DNA of 29,254 bases from Pseudomonadota bacterium. GTDB taxonomy: Bacteria; Pseudomonadota; Alphaproteobacteria; Sphingomonadales; SMXR01. How positions within the stretch are numbered: position 1 is the stretch's first letter; every line of letters begins with the position of its first letter. Positions 7,575 through 16,155 of this stretch are shown in pieces. The position numbers were made by a program, and so were the translations under genes. Under the pieces are notes generated by a model. That model was not told where the DNA came from and did not search any database. It saw nothing but the letters and a program-made list of their open reading frames with translations. Where the stretch lies: contig JACZYI010000001.1 in the NCBI GenBank assembly GCA_022571175.1, forward strand, positions 1 to 29,254, written 5' to 3'.

Positions 7575-10364
7575 ATGTACGGCGATGTAGACCATAAAAG
7601 AAAAATAATTAATCGAAAGCAGTTGGCGCTGCAACTCGAGAATGAGCTTGACGGCAAGTCGGGCGAAGCGTGTAAAGTAATCCTTCTTTCGTGTCTTAAA
7701 AAAGCGCTCAAAACAGGCACACAAGTGGTGCAAAATCGATTGGAGTCAGGCTTAATCGACGGCCTGACCGCGGCACAGGCCCTAAGCTACCTCATGGATC
7801 AACTGATCCGTACTCTTTACGATGCCACAACAATGCATGTTTTCCCGCTCGGAAATCCCACTGAAGCCGAACGGCTGGCACTGGTCGCAACGGGTGGATT
7901 TGGCCGAGCAACTTTGGCACCCCATTCTGATATCGACCTGCTTTTCCTCCATCCCTATAAACCAACAGCATGGGCGGAGAGCGTGGTGGAATATATGCTC
8001 TATATTTTATGGGATATGGGGCTGAAGGTGGGTCATGCAACGCGGTCAGCGGATGATTGTATTCGCGTATCGGCAAAAGACCTGAGTGTCAAAACATCGT
8101 TGCTTGATGCGCGCTACATATGGGGAGACCAAAGCCTTTATACGAAACTGACCGCACGCTTTCATAAGAAATTGGTGGCGGGTCGCGGCACTGAATTTGT
8201 TGAAGCAAAGCTGGCGGAACGGAACCAGCGTCATTTACGCATGGGCGATTCCCGATATGTGGTTGAACCAAATATCAAGGAAGGCAAAGGAGGCCTTCGC
8301 GACCTCCACACTCTTTTCTGGATTGGCCGGTTTCTGTTCGGTGTAAAGGAAATCAGTGGCCTGTATGAGCAAGGTTTTTTGACGCGGGACGAATTGCGCC
8401 GTTTTGTAAAATCTGAAAGATTTTTGTGGACCGTGCGCTGTTATCTTCATTTTTTAACCGGAAGGGCTGAAGAGCGCATTACATTTGATGTCCAGAAGGA
8501 GCTGGCAGAGAGACTGAGATATCATGACCATCCAGGTCTTTCAGGTGTCGAACGCTTTATGAAGCATTATTTTCTGGTGGCGAAGCAGGTTGGAGATTTG
8601 ACCCGTGTTTTTTGTGCCAGCCTTGAGGCGCGCCAATACAAAAAAAGGCTGCTCCGCTTTTCCCGGTTTGCGCCCAAGCGAAAGGTTGATGATTTCAGAC
8701 TGGATGGAGACCGGTTGACGCTCTTGCATGAAGATGATTTTGAGACGGATCCGGTAAAACTGATCAGGATTTTCTGGGTTGCAGAAAAACACGGTTACGA
8801 CATTCACCCCGATGTCCTGCGTCTTATCATTCGGAGCCTGTCCCGGATTGATAACGCCTTGCGGACAAATTCGGACGCCAATCGGTTGTTTCTGGAAGTG
8901 TTGACGTCACCCAAGACACCTGAAATCGCCCTGCGTAGAATGAATGAGTCGGGAGTGCTTGGACGGTTCATTCCGGATTTCGGGCGCATTGTCGCTCAGA
9001 TGCAGCACGATATGTATCACCATTATACGGTAGACGAACATTCAATTCGGGCGATTGGTCTTTTGTCTCGCATTGAGAAGAATGAACTGGTTGATGAGCA
9101 CCCGCTCGTGAGCAAAATAATTGAGAGTGTTTCGTCCAGGCGTGCACTCTATGTTTCCGTTTTTCTGCACGATATTGCCAAAGGCCGGGGTGGTGATCAC
9201 TCCCGTATTGGAGCTGATATTGCCCGTCGATTATGCCCCCGGCTTGGCATGACGCCATCAGAGACTGATTTGACAGCATGGCTGGTTCGATATCATCTGT
9301 TGATGAGCCATTTTGCTTTCAAGCGTGATCTGTCGGATTCACAAACCATTGAGGATTTTGCCAAAATAGTCAAAAGCCACGAAAGACTTAAGCTCCTGAT
9401 TTCATTAACAGTTGTTGATATTCGTGCGGTGGGTCCAGGCATTTGGAATGGCTGGAAGGGGCAGCTCTTGAGGGAGCTCTATCAGGCAGCGGAACAACGA
9501 TTAATGGCTGGGCATATGGCGGTCGGTTGGAAAGAGCGCGTATTGGAGAGCCAGGAAAAACTTAAAAGCCGTCTCCAGGAAATGCCTCCTCACGAAGTCG
9601 AAAAGCTTTTGGCGATCATGCCGAGCGCCTACTGGATTGCCGAGAATACTGAGCTGCAGGAAGATAACGCACGGCTGATCCTGGCTGTCCAGAAATCCGG
9701 AAAATCTTACGGTGCGGCAATCAATAGTGATCCAGAGCATTCCATTACCAGGGTCTCCATATTCGCTGAAGATATGCCGGGTCTTTTTGCCAAACTATCG
9801 GGCGTTCTTGCGCTGGCGGGAGCAAATATTCTTGATGCCAAGATTTTCACCACAAGTGATGGCTTTGCGCTCGATAATTTTTCCATTCAGGAACGGGATG
9901 GATCTGCTTTTGATGATCAGAAAAAACTGGCCAGATTAAACAGATTATTAAAGGACGCATTTGAACGGAAGATTGATATTGACCTTTTGTTGGCCCGAAA
10001 ACCGATGATTCCCTCCCGCCGAGATATTTTTACGGTGGAGCCCTTGATCATTTTTGACAATAAGGCCAGCTCGCGCCACACGGTGCTCGAAATCAGTGCA
10101 CGTGATCGGATCGGTCTGCTTCACGATCTGACCAAGCTGCTTTACGAAGAGCATATCTCGATCTTCAGTGCGCATGTGGCAACTTATGGTGAGCGGGCGG
10201 TTGACGTCTTTTATATCCATGATGCTGAGGGCAAGAAGATTACCAGCAAGAGAAAGTTACAGTCCCTAGATAACAAACTTGCAAAAGTTGCCTCGACCGG
10301 TCCCGTTTATTTAACAAAAGAGACCCAAAAATCGCTCAATGAGAGCCCCACCAGCAGAAAATGA
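7575..10364 (+). CDS. glnD: Bifunctional [protein-PII] uridylyltransferase/uridylyl-removing enzyme GlnD
   Basis: The 929-residue protein shows all GlnD domains in order. The nucleotidyltransferase motif is 'GGFGRATLAPHSDIDLLFL' (about 107-125, with D119 and D121 as metal ligands). A GlnD linker contains 'IKEGKGGLRDLHTLFW'. The HD hydrolase has 'FLHDIAKGRGGDHS' (H532-D533). Two ACT domains begin near 725 ('RVSIFAEDMPGLFAKLSGVLA') and 836 ('LEISARDRIGLLHDLTKLL'). It uridylylates PII proteins when nitrogen is scarce and removes UMP when glutamine binds the ACT domains. All key residues appear intact, so it should be active in both directions. The start ATG has AAGGA at 7564-7568 with six-base spacing. 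It is probably cotranscribed with mutS and followed by murJ after 69 bp. Confidence 0.97.
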   Translation: MYGDVDHKRKIINRKQLALQLENELDGKSGEACKVILLSCLKKALKTGTQVVQNRLESGLIDGLTAAQALSYLMDQLIRTLYDATTMHVFPLGNPTEAERLALVATGGFGRATLAPHSDIDLLFLHPYKPTAWAESVVEYMLYILWDMGLKVGHATRSADDCIRVSAKDLSVKTSLLDARYIWGDQSLYTKLTARFHKKLVAGRGTEFVEAKLAERNQRHLRMGDSRYVVEPNIKEGKGGLRDLHTLFWIGRFLFGVKEISGLYEQGFLTRDELRRFVKSERFLWTVRCYLHFLTGRAEERITFDVQKELAERLRYHDHPGLSGVERFMKHYFLVAKQVGDLTRVFCASLEARQYKKRLLRFSRFAPKRKVDDFRLDGDRLTLLHEDDFETDPVKLIRIFWVAEKHGYDIHPDVLRLIIRSLSRIDNALRTNSDANRLFLEVLTSPKTPEIALRRMNESGVLGRFIPDFGRIVAQMQHDMYHHYTVDEHSIRAIGLLSRIEKNELVDEHPLVSKIIESVSSRRALYVSVFLHDIAKGRGGDHSRIGADIARRLCPRLGMTPSETDLTAWLVRYHLLMSHFAFKRDLSDSQTIEDFAKIVKSHERLKLLISLTVVDIRAVGPGIWNGWKGQLLRELYQAAEQRLMAGHMAVGWKERVLESQEKLKSRLQEMPPHEVEKLLAIMPSAYWIAENTELQEDNARLILAVQKSGKSYGAAINSDPEHSITRVSIFAEDMPGLFAKLSGVLALAGANILDAKIFTTSDGFALDNFSIQERDGSAFDDQKKLARLNRLLKDAFERKIDIDLLLARKPMIPSRRDIFTVEPLIIFDNKASSRHTVLEISARDRIGLLHDLTKLLYEEHISIFSAHVATYGERAVDVFYIHDAEGKKITSKRKLQSLDNKLAKVASTGPVYLTKETQKSLNESPTSRK

Positions 10365-10433
10365 AAAGGGATGGTGGGGTCAATATATTTCGTATTTGGT
10401 AGAATATTTGATGTCCGTTAGGATTGTTTGCCT

Positions 10434-11996
10434 ATGGCCCTGATAAAATCCATTTCTGTTGTGAGCGGCCTGACCCTTGTCAGTCGGTTTTTTGGTTTTT
10501 TTCGAGACGTTTTGTTGGCCCGATTTTTAGGGGTGAGCCTAGCTGCAGATTGTTTTTTTGTGGCCTTCAAACTTCCTAATTTTTTTCGGAGACTGTTTGC
10601 GGAAGGCGCGTTCAGCGCGGCTTTTGTTCCAATATTTTGCGGAATTTTAGGCCCGGGAGATTCAGATATACAAAAAGCGGCGGCCCGCGGATTTGCTGAA
10701 GCTACTTTGGCGCTGTTACTGCCCTTTTTGTTGATTTTCACGGCTTTGATGCAGACCTTTATGCCCTGGACTTTAATTGTGATAGCCCCGGGCTTTATCG
10801 ATGAGCCGGGAAAATATGACCTGGCGGTTGAATTTACGCGCGCCACATTTCCCTACCTCATGCTGATCTCGCTGGTTTCCCTTCTGTCTGGTGTGCTCAG
10901 TGGGCTTAATAGATTTTCCGCCGCTGCCGCTGCACCGGTTTTGCTGAACCTGACCTTAATTCTGTCACTCATTTTCTTTCATGAGACGCAAATAATGACA
11001 GGTCGTGCATTGTCCCGGGCTGTTACCATCGCTGGTGTGATTCAGCTCTTCTGGCTCATAATCGCGGTTAGCCGGTCTGGCATGCCTCTGCGATTATCCT
11101 GGCCCCGTATTACGCCCCAGATGAAAGAGCTTTTTCGCGTGATGTTACCCGCCATTGTGGGTGCTGGAGCCATTCAGATAAATTTGGTTATTGATATTAT
11201 TCTCGCGTCTTTTCTACCCGAGGGTTCTTTATCCTACCTCTTTTATGCGGACCGTCTCAATCAGTTACCCATTGGCGTCATAGGGGTTGCTGTCGGAACG
11301 GTTTTATTGCCTACCCTTTCGAGGATGCTGGCGGGTGGTGAATTAGGTAAAGCAAATAATGCCCAGAATCGAGCGGTGGAAACGGCACTGCTTTTAACCC
11401 TGCCCGCGGCTCTGGCGCTGATTATAATTCCCATGCCCCTCATAAGCGTTTTGTTTGAACGCGGCGCTTTCACGGCTGCAGCGACCAACAATACGGCCAT
11501 GGCTTTAATGGCCTATGCTGCAGGATTGCCGGCCTACGTGCTCATCAAGGTTCTTGTGCCTGGATTTTATGCGAGGAAAGACACTCTAACACCGATGAAA
11601 ATCGGTATAGCCACGGTTGTTATCAATACCGTCCTTAATATCATTTTGATGATCCCGCTGCAGCATGTGGGACTGGCGCTGGCCACGGCAATTTCAGCTT
11701 GGGTAAATGCGGGCCTTCTGTTCTTCTATCTATGGCGCCGCGGTCATTTCCAGCTCGATTCACGTCTAAAGCAGAGGATCTTGCGGATTGTCATCTCAAG
11801 CGCTTTTATGGGCGCGCTGCTGGCCTGGGGGGCAGGTTTTGCTGACCCGTGGTTCAAGGGAGATCTGGTGACAAAGATTGCGGCAATCCTTTTCTTGGTT
11901 TTGGGCGGCATAATAAGCTACGGTCTTGCCGCGATCATAACTGGCGCAGTTAAGGGCTCGGAGGTGGCGGGTGTGATGAAGCGTGAGCGGAAATAA
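10434..11996 (+). CDS. murJ: Lipid II flippase MurJ (MviN)
   Basis: This is a 520-residue integral membrane protein of the MOP superfamily with about 14 hydrophobic helices. It opens with the MurJ hallmark 'LVSRFFGFFRDVLLARFLG', then 'FFVAFKLPNFFRRLFAEGAFSAAFVPIF', and later 'FYADRLNQLPIGVIGVAVGTVLLPTLSRM' and 'LVPGFYARKDTLTPMKI'. It moves the peptidoglycan precursor lipid II to the periplasmic face of the inner membrane. ATG 10434 is chosen because the family normally begins close to the 'SISVVSGLTLVSR' helix; an in-frame TTG at 10428 lies closer to the AGGA at 10420. It sits between glnD and trpS, 30 bp before trpS, and is probably in the same transcript. Confidence 0.96.
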   Translation: MALIKSISVVSGLTLVSRFFGFFRDVLLARFLGVSLAADCFFVAFKLPNFFRRLFAEGAFSAAFVPIFCGILGPGDSDIQKAAARGFAEATLALLLPFLLIFTALMQTFMPWTLIVIAPGFIDEPGKYDLAVEFTRATFPYLMLISLVSLLSGVLSGLNRFSAAAAAPVLLNLTLILSLIFFHETQIMTGRALSRAVTIAGVIQLFWLIIAVSRSGMPLRLSWPRITPQMKELFRVMLPAIVGAGAIQINLVIDIILASFLPEGSLSYLFYADRLNQLPIGVIGVAVGTVLLPTLSRMLAGGELGKANNAQNRAVETALLLTLPAALALIIIPMPLISVLFERGAFTAAATNNTAMALMAYAAGLPAYVLIKVLVPGFYARKDTLTPMKIGIATVVINTVLNIILMIPLQHVGLALATAISAWVNAGLLFFYLWRRGHFQLDSRLKQRILRIVISSAFMGALLAWGAGFADPWFKGDLVTKIAAILFLVLGGIISYGLAAIITGAVKGSEVAGVMKRERK

Positions 11997-12026
11997 TCGG
12001 CAGCAGGTTTTGTGGGGATGCATAGT

Positions 12027-13049
12027 ATGAAAAACTCTGGAAATACGGGCAAAGTACGTGTGTTTTCCGGTGCTCAGCCGTCAGGTGATATGCATCTTGG
12101 AAATTACCTCGGGGCTTTCAAGAATTGGGCGCGCCTTCAGGCGGATCATGAGTGTATTTTCTGTGTTGTTGATCTGCATGCCATTACGCTTTTTCAGGAT
12201 CCCAAAATTCTGGCCAGTCAAACCAGGGAGGCCGCTGCAGCCTATATAGCTGCCGGGGTTGATCCCGATCGCTGCATTCTTTTCAATCAAAGCCGGGTCT
12301 CTGGGCATGCTGAGCTGGCCTGGATATTTAACTGTGTAGCCCGGGTTGGTTGGCTTGGCCGCATGACTCAGTTCAAGGATAAAGCAGGAAAAAATCGCGA
12401 AAAGGCGAGTGTCGGACTCTATATTTATCCAACTCTGATGGCTGCCGATATTCTCCTTTATAAAGCCAGTCGGGTTCCTGTGGGAGCGGACCAGAAACAA
12501 CATCTCGAACTGACCCGTGATATTGCTCAAAAGTTTAACAATGATTTTGGTGTGGATTTCTTTCCGCTTGTTGACCCGGTCATTACGGGCGAGGCCACCC
12601 GTGTCATGTCTCTTCGTGATGGCAACAAGAAAATGAGCAAATCAGACCCATCAGAAATGTCACGAATAAATTTAACTGATGATGTGGATGTCATTGCCAG
12701 AAAAATTCAGAAAGCCCGAACGGACTCCGGCGAGATACCCGATAATGTTGAGGGCTTGAAGGATCGCCCCGAAGCGGCAAATCTCATTGCTATTTATGCT
12801 GCCCTCTCTGATCAAACCCGCGCCCAGGTCTGTGAGGACTTTGGAGGTCGGGGATTCTCGAATTTCAAGGCGGCCTTGACTGAATTGGCGGTTACTGTTT
12901 TGGGTCCCATAACTAGCGAAATGAAGCGACTGAAAGATGACCCGGCCTATATGGACAGCATCCTGGATGCTGGCGCCATAAAAGCACGGGAGTTGTCCGA
13001 GCCTGTGTTGAGGGAAGTTCGTCAGATTGTGGGTTTTCTGGGCGTCTAG
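12027..13049 (+). CDS. trpS: Tryptophanyl-tRNA synthetase
   Basis: The 340-residue class I aminoacyl-tRNA synthetase has the HIGH-type motif 'SGAQPSGDMHLGNYLGA' (H23-L-G-N26) and the KMSKS loop 'KKMSKSDP' (about 201-208), plus the TrpRS segment 'ADILLYKASRVPVGADQKQHLELTRDIA'. It activates tryptophan and charges tRNA-Trp in the cytosol. ATG 12027 is chosen because GGGGA at 12014-12018 gives eight-base spacing; upstream in-frame GTG 12012 and ATG 12018 would place the start inside that ribosome site. It is the last gene of the mutS-glnD-murJ-trpS run. Confidence 0.97.
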   Translation: MKNSGNTGKVRVFSGAQPSGDMHLGNYLGAFKNWARLQADHECIFCVVDLHAITLFQDPKILASQTREAAAAYIAAGVDPDRCILFNQSRVSGHAELAWIFNCVARVGWLGRMTQFKDKAGKNREKASVGLYIYPTLMAADILLYKASRVPVGADQKQHLELTRDIAQKFNNDFGVDFFPLVDPVITGEATRVMSLRDGNKKMSKSDPSEMSRINLTDDVDVIARKIQKARTDSGEIPDNVEGLKDRPEAANLIAIYAALSDQTRAQVCEDFGGRGFSNFKAALTELAVTVLGPITSEMKRLKDDPAYMDSILDAGAIKARELSEPVLREVRQIVGFLGV

Positions 13050-13075
13050 GACAGGGCATCGCATCAAGCTGTTCA

Positions 13076-13104
13076 TTGTGTATTCATGTGCAATTGGCTA
13101 GGTT
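13076..13104 (+). promoter_or_regulatory. Candidate sigma-70-type promoter for the DUF4136 lipoprotein gene
   Basis: A TTGTGT box at 13076-13081 and TAGGTT at 13099-13104 are separated by 17 bases and lie about 30 bp before the lipoprotein start. The -10 match is modest, as is usual in alphaproteobacteria. This is a pattern-based guess only. Confidence 0.3.
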
Positions 13105-13133
13105 GACTCTCGTTACATTCGGAGAGAAGCGTC

Positions 13134-13853
13134 ATGTTTTCAATACAGTCGGTCGTATGCAAGGTGTTTTGGGCTTGTTTGTTAAGCGTGAGCCTTGCTG
13201 CCTGCACCAGCGGTATTCGCTCCGAAGTGGTCAGTTTCCATAAGTTGCCATTGCCGGCTGGCGAGCGCATTGCCATTGTTCCCCTAGATGACGAAATGAC
13301 TGCAGGTCCGGAATTTGAGCATTATGCGAATCTGGTTGGTGCCAAGCTTAGCGCTTTGGGATATACCCCGGTGGGGTCTGGTAATGCTGATCTAATTGTT
13401 AAAATCTCCTATCAGATTTCCGAGGGACGGGACAAGATTCGCGAATTACTGGGCGGGCGTATGGGCCTGACCTACCATTATCCTTATTCTCCGGCATTTG
13501 GTCTTGGCTATTCATTCCACCCGTTTTCGTATTATTTCGGGCATGGTTATGGTTTCGGGCATGGTTATGGTTTCGGGCATGGTTATGGGTACGGATACGG
13601 ATACGGATATGGACTTCGTGCGGGATATAGCGACTATTATTCCTACACCATTTATACTCGGTCGCTCGAAATGAAAATCGAATCGACTGAGGGCGAAATT
13701 ATCTATGAAGGTCGGACTGTAAGCGAAGGGCTTAAAAAGAATTTACCAGAAATCATGCCTTATCTGATTGAAGCCATGTTTACAAATTTCCCCGGCGAGA
13801 GCGGCGTGACCCGGACGGTGCGAGTGGAAATCGCCAATGGAAAAAGTTATTAA
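13134..13853 (+). CDS. DUF4136-type lipoprotein with Gly/Tyr/His repeat tract
   Basis: The 239-residue protein has a hydrophobic leader ending in the lipobox L-A-A-C (Cys24), so it is predicted to be a lipoprotein, probably on the outer membrane (residue +2 is Thr rather than Asp). The mature part resembles DUF4136 proteins: 'ERIAIVPLDDEM', 'ALGYTPVGSGNADLIVKISYQ', and a late 'EGEIIYEGRTVSEG...NLPEIMPYLIEAMFTNFPG'. A low-complexity insertion at about residues 134-161 is made of F-G-H-G-Y-G and Y-G repeats, encoded by an exact 18-bp DNA repeat. Function is unknown in the family. The ribosome site GGAGAG lies about eight bases before the ATG. It follows trpS by 84 bp and probably has its own promoter. 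DUF assignment is from memory of family features and is fairly likely. Confidence 0.78.
   Translation: MFSIQSVVCKVFWACLLSVSLAACTSGIRSEVVSFHKLPLPAGERIAIVPLDDEMTAGPEFEHYANLVGAKLSALGYTPVGSGNADLIVKISYQISEGRDKIRELLGGRMGLTYHYPYSPAFGLGYSFHPFSYYFGHGYGFGHGYGFGHGYGYGYGYGYGLRAGYSDYYSYTIYTRSLEMKIESTEGEIIYEGRTVSEGLKKNLPEIMPYLIEAMFTNFPGESGVTRTVRVEIANGKSY
13535..13612 (+). repeat. Three exact 18-bp tandem repeats followed by 6-bp repeats, in frame
   Basis: The unit tttcgggcatggttatgg occurs three times without a mismatch (13535-13552, 13553-13570, 13571-13588). About four near-copies of a 6-bp unit (gtacgg, atacgg, atacgg, atatgg; 13589-13612) follow directly. Both unit lengths are multiples of three, so copy-number change by slippage would keep the lipoprotein frame and alter the length of its F-G-H-G-Y-G / Y-G tract. 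Confidence 0.95.
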
Positions 13854-13916
13854 TCCTTGATTGTCTCACCCTTTGCTCCAATCTGAATCCCAAGTGCAAC
13901 TGGATGGCGGTATTTT

Positions 13917-14915
13917 ATGTGGAAACGTCTATTTGGCGGTGTTTGGCGAGCAGCCAGATGGATTCGAGATCGATGGGAGAGCATCTACTTACGGATTCCT
14001 CCCCGTGGACGAAAATTCGTCGGATTGGCCATGCTGGGACTGCTGGTGCTTTATTATCCGGTTGGAATGGTGCTCACCCACCGTATTGACGACAATCCAG
14101 ATTTTCGTCCTGATCAACTGATCGAAATTCCAGGCGGCAGTCATGCGGTCGCCGTGATGGCTGGGTTAATTGAACGGGAAGTGATGGAGCATGAATGGGT
14201 GGCGAATGATCCCTTTTTTAAGCCCGCTGCCCTACTCGACAACATGCCCAACTTCCAACAGGGGATGTTATCGGCCTTTGCCCGGTTTGCGATAGAATTG
14301 CGCGATCAGATCGGACGCACGCGTGGCTCAAGCACCACTGATCCGGATTTGGATCTGGCTGCCGGATTGCTTCCTTATCCGGGGGATATCTGGATTTTTG
14401 ATTTTGCAACGTCATTACTGCCAACGGCATCTTCCGAGCGGCAGTATATACGCGCTCGGGCTGCCCTTCTGGCATATAATGGGCGTCTGGCTTCAGGAGA
14501 GGCAGTGTTTGAACGCCGAGCAGATAACCTTTTGGCAACACTTGATCGCATTGCCCTTGATATTGGTGCCTCTTCTGCGGCGCTGGATGCTCATGTCAGA
14601 GAACATGCTTCTGACTGGTTTGATTTTGAGGCCGACGATCTCTTCTACACCGTAAAGGGTCAGATTTATGCCTATTACATGATTCTGAAAGCGCTCAAGG
14701 AAGACTATCTGACTATCATTCAAAACCGCGAAATTTTGTCTTCATATGATCAAATGCTTGCCAGCATGCGGTCTCTAGCTCTTTTGGACCCTTTGGTGGT
14801 TACGAACAATAGTCCCGATGGACAAATCATACCCAATCATTTGCTGGCACAGGGGTTCTACCTCTTAAGGGCACGCACACAGCTTAGAGAAATTACCAAT
14901 ATCCTCCAGAAATAG
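13917..14915 (+). CDS. DUF2333 family single-pass inner-membrane protein
   Basis: The 332-residue protein has a basic N-terminus, one transmembrane helix at about residues 36-53 ('VGLAMLGLLVLYYPVGMVL'), and a large predicted periplasmic domain. Recognisable DUF2333 features include 'THRIDDNPDF', 'GGSHAVAVMAGLIEREV', 'WVANDPFFKPAALLDNMPNFQQGMLSAFARFAIELRDQIGRTRGSS', and a C-terminal 'LLAQGFYLLRARTQLREITNIL'. The biochemical role of this family is not known to me. The start ATG 13917 has a GGCGG ribosome site about five bases upstream; other short frames overlapping its 5' end are shadows. It stands between the lipoprotein gene and uspA, all on the plus strand. Confidence 0.82.
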   Translation: MWKRLFGGVWRAARWIRDRWESIYLRIPPRGRKFVGLAMLGLLVLYYPVGMVLTHRIDDNPDFRPDQLIEIPGGSHAVAVMAGLIEREVMEHEWVANDPFFKPAALLDNMPNFQQGMLSAFARFAIELRDQIGRTRGSSTTDPDLDLAAGLLPYPGDIWIFDFATSLLPTASSERQYIRARAALLAYNGRLASGEAVFERRADNLLATLDRIALDIGASSAALDAHVREHASDWFDFEADDLFYTVKGQIYAYYMILKALKEDYLTIIQNREILSSYDQMLASMRSLALLDPLVVTNNSPDGQIIPNHLLAQGFYLLRARTQLREITNILQK

Positions 14916-14921
14916 ATCATT

Positions 14922-14949
14922 TTGATTGATTTCTTTTCCCTTGAATAAT
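14922..14949 (+). promoter_or_regulatory. Candidate promoter for uspA
   Basis: TTGATT at 14922-14927 and AATAAT at 14944-14949 are 16 bases apart, in the 79-bp gap before the universal stress gene. Both boxes match the sigma-70 consensus well. Pattern-based only. Confidence 0.35.
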
Positions 14950-14994
14950 CTTCCCCACTTGCGCTTTTGAATTTCTGTTGCCAAGCTTCATATT

Positions 14995-15516
14995 ATGACT
15001 GAAGCCACAGCAAACAAAAACAGTGATAAAGCTCCCTTTCGCCCGCTCGCAAGCCGTCGAAGGCGTTTTGTTGTTGTTGTGGATGATTCGCCTGAATGTC
15101 ATGTGGCAATTCGTTTTGCCTCTGGTCGAGCCGCCCACGTGGATGGGGGAGGGCTTGTTCTTTTCCATGTAATTCCGCCCGCTGAATTTCAGCACTGGAT
15201 GGCGGTAGAAGATCGCATGCGGGAAGAATCACTTGAGGAAGCCGAATTGCTTATGAAGGATGTGGCCGACACTGTTTACAATTACTGCGGTGTGCACCCC
15301 GAAGTGGTAATTCGTCAGGGCCAGCCCAAAGAGGAATTGCAAAATTTTATTGAACAAGAAAAGGATTTGTTTGCCCTCTTTCTTGGCGCGGATACCGAAG
15401 GCGAACCTGGCCCGCTGGTTTCCTATTTTTCCGGCCCGCTGGTCGGATCGCTTCGCTGCCCGGTTGTTATTGTGCCGGGATGTCTTGAAGATGATCAGAT
15501 TGATGAGATGGTTTAA
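14995..15516 (+). CDS. Universal stress protein (UspA family)
   Basis: The 173-residue protein has one Usp domain: start strand 'RRFVVVVDDSPECHVAIRFAS', central 'GGLVLFHVIPP', and the nucleotide-binding-type end 'LFLGADTEGEPGPLVSYFSGPLVGSLRCPVVIVPG'. The end follows the G-x2-G-x9-G-S style of ATP-binding Usp proteins, though not perfectly. It is presumed to be a soluble cytosolic stress-response protein; the ligand is not certain. It lies immediately upstream of nfuA, an arrangement common in alphaproteobacteria. No strong ribosome site is visible before the ATG. Confidence 0.88.
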   Translation: MTEATANKNSDKAPFRPLASRRRRFVVVVDDSPECHVAIRFASGRAAHVDGGGLVLFHVIPPAEFQHWMAVEDRMREESLEEAELLMKDVADTVYNYCGVHPEVVIRQGQPKEELQNFIEQEKDLFALFLGADTEGEPGPLVSYFSGPLVGSLRCPVVIVPGCLEDDQIDEMV

Positions 15517-15540
15517 CGAATTTTCAAGCTCAGCAAACTA

Positions 15541-15569
15541 TTGACAACATCGGCTTTTAGCCTCATATG
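15541..15569 (+). promoter_or_regulatory. Candidate promoter for nfuA
   Basis: A perfect TTGACA (15541-15546) is followed after 17 bases by CATATG (15564-15569), 22 bp before the nfuA start. The -35 box is strong and the -10 box is weak. Confidence 0.4.
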
Positions 15570-15591
15570 CAAATCAAGAGGAAAATAGTCC

Positions 15592-16137
15592 ATGTTTATA
15601 GAAACCGAACATACGCCCAATCCATCAACGCTAAAATTTATGCCCGATCAAACCGTACTGGAATCGGGCGGAATACATTTTGATGGCCAGCAATCGGCCA
15701 GAAATTGTCCCCTGGCTTTGGTGGTTTTTGAGGTGGAGGGCGTTTCGAAAGTATTCCTGGGTCAGGATTTTATTTCGGTTACTATCGATAACAATGACTG
15801 GGTTGAAATGAAGCCTCAAATCCTGGGTGCAATAATGAACCATTATGCCTCGGGCCAACCGGTGATAAATGATTCTGACGAATCTGCAGAAATTTCGAAT
15901 GGAAATGACAGCGAGATTGTAAGTCAAATAAAGGCCATATTGAACGAGAAAGTAAAACCCGCGGTTGCCAGAGATGGTGGTGACGTGGTCTTTGAAGATT
16001 TCAAAGAGGGGATTCTTTATTTGAGTCTAAAGGGAGCCTGCATGGGCTGCCCATCCTCTATCATCACCCTGCAGCATGGTATAAAAAATCTCATGCATTA
16101 TTACGTGCCCGAAGTAAAAGACGTGCAGCAGGTCTAG
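15592..16137 (+). CDS. nfuA: Fe-S cluster carrier, NfuA/NifU-like protein
   Basis: The 181-residue protein has an Nfu_N domain ('MFIETEHTPNPSTLKFMPDQ...FEVEGVSKVFLGQDFISVT', about 1-90), a short acidic linker, and a C-terminal NifU domain ('KVKPAVARDGGDVVFEDF...LKGACMGCPSSIITLQHGIKNLM'). The latter carries the C-x2-C pair (C150, C153) that holds a bridging [4Fe-4S] cluster in a dimer. It delivers Fe-S clusters to apo-proteins; MiaB, encoded in this window, needs such clusters. AGAGGA at 15577-15582 serves as ribosome site. It converges with the minus-strand deacetylase, with only 18 bp between the stops. Confidence 0.94.
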   Translation: MFIETEHTPNPSTLKFMPDQTVLESGGIHFDGQQSARNCPLALVVFEVEGVSKVFLGQDFISVTIDNNDWVEMKPQILGAIMNHYASGQPVINDSDESAEISNGNDSEIVSQIKAILNEKVKPAVARDGGDVVFEDFKEGILYLSLKGACMGCPSSIITLQHGIKNLMHYYVPEVKDVQQV

Positions 16138-16155
16138 ATCACACCTGAAACCCGC

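Noticed and set aside
10418..10846. Basic Lys/Arg/Ala-rich minus-strand frame opposite murJ
   Set aside because: Its composition is what the antisense of a membrane-protein gene produces; murJ is clear on the other strand.
13861..14121. Short plus-strand frames at the start of the DUF2333 gene
   Set aside because: They are alternative phases of the DUF2333 coding sequence, which has the better ribosome site and a full family match.
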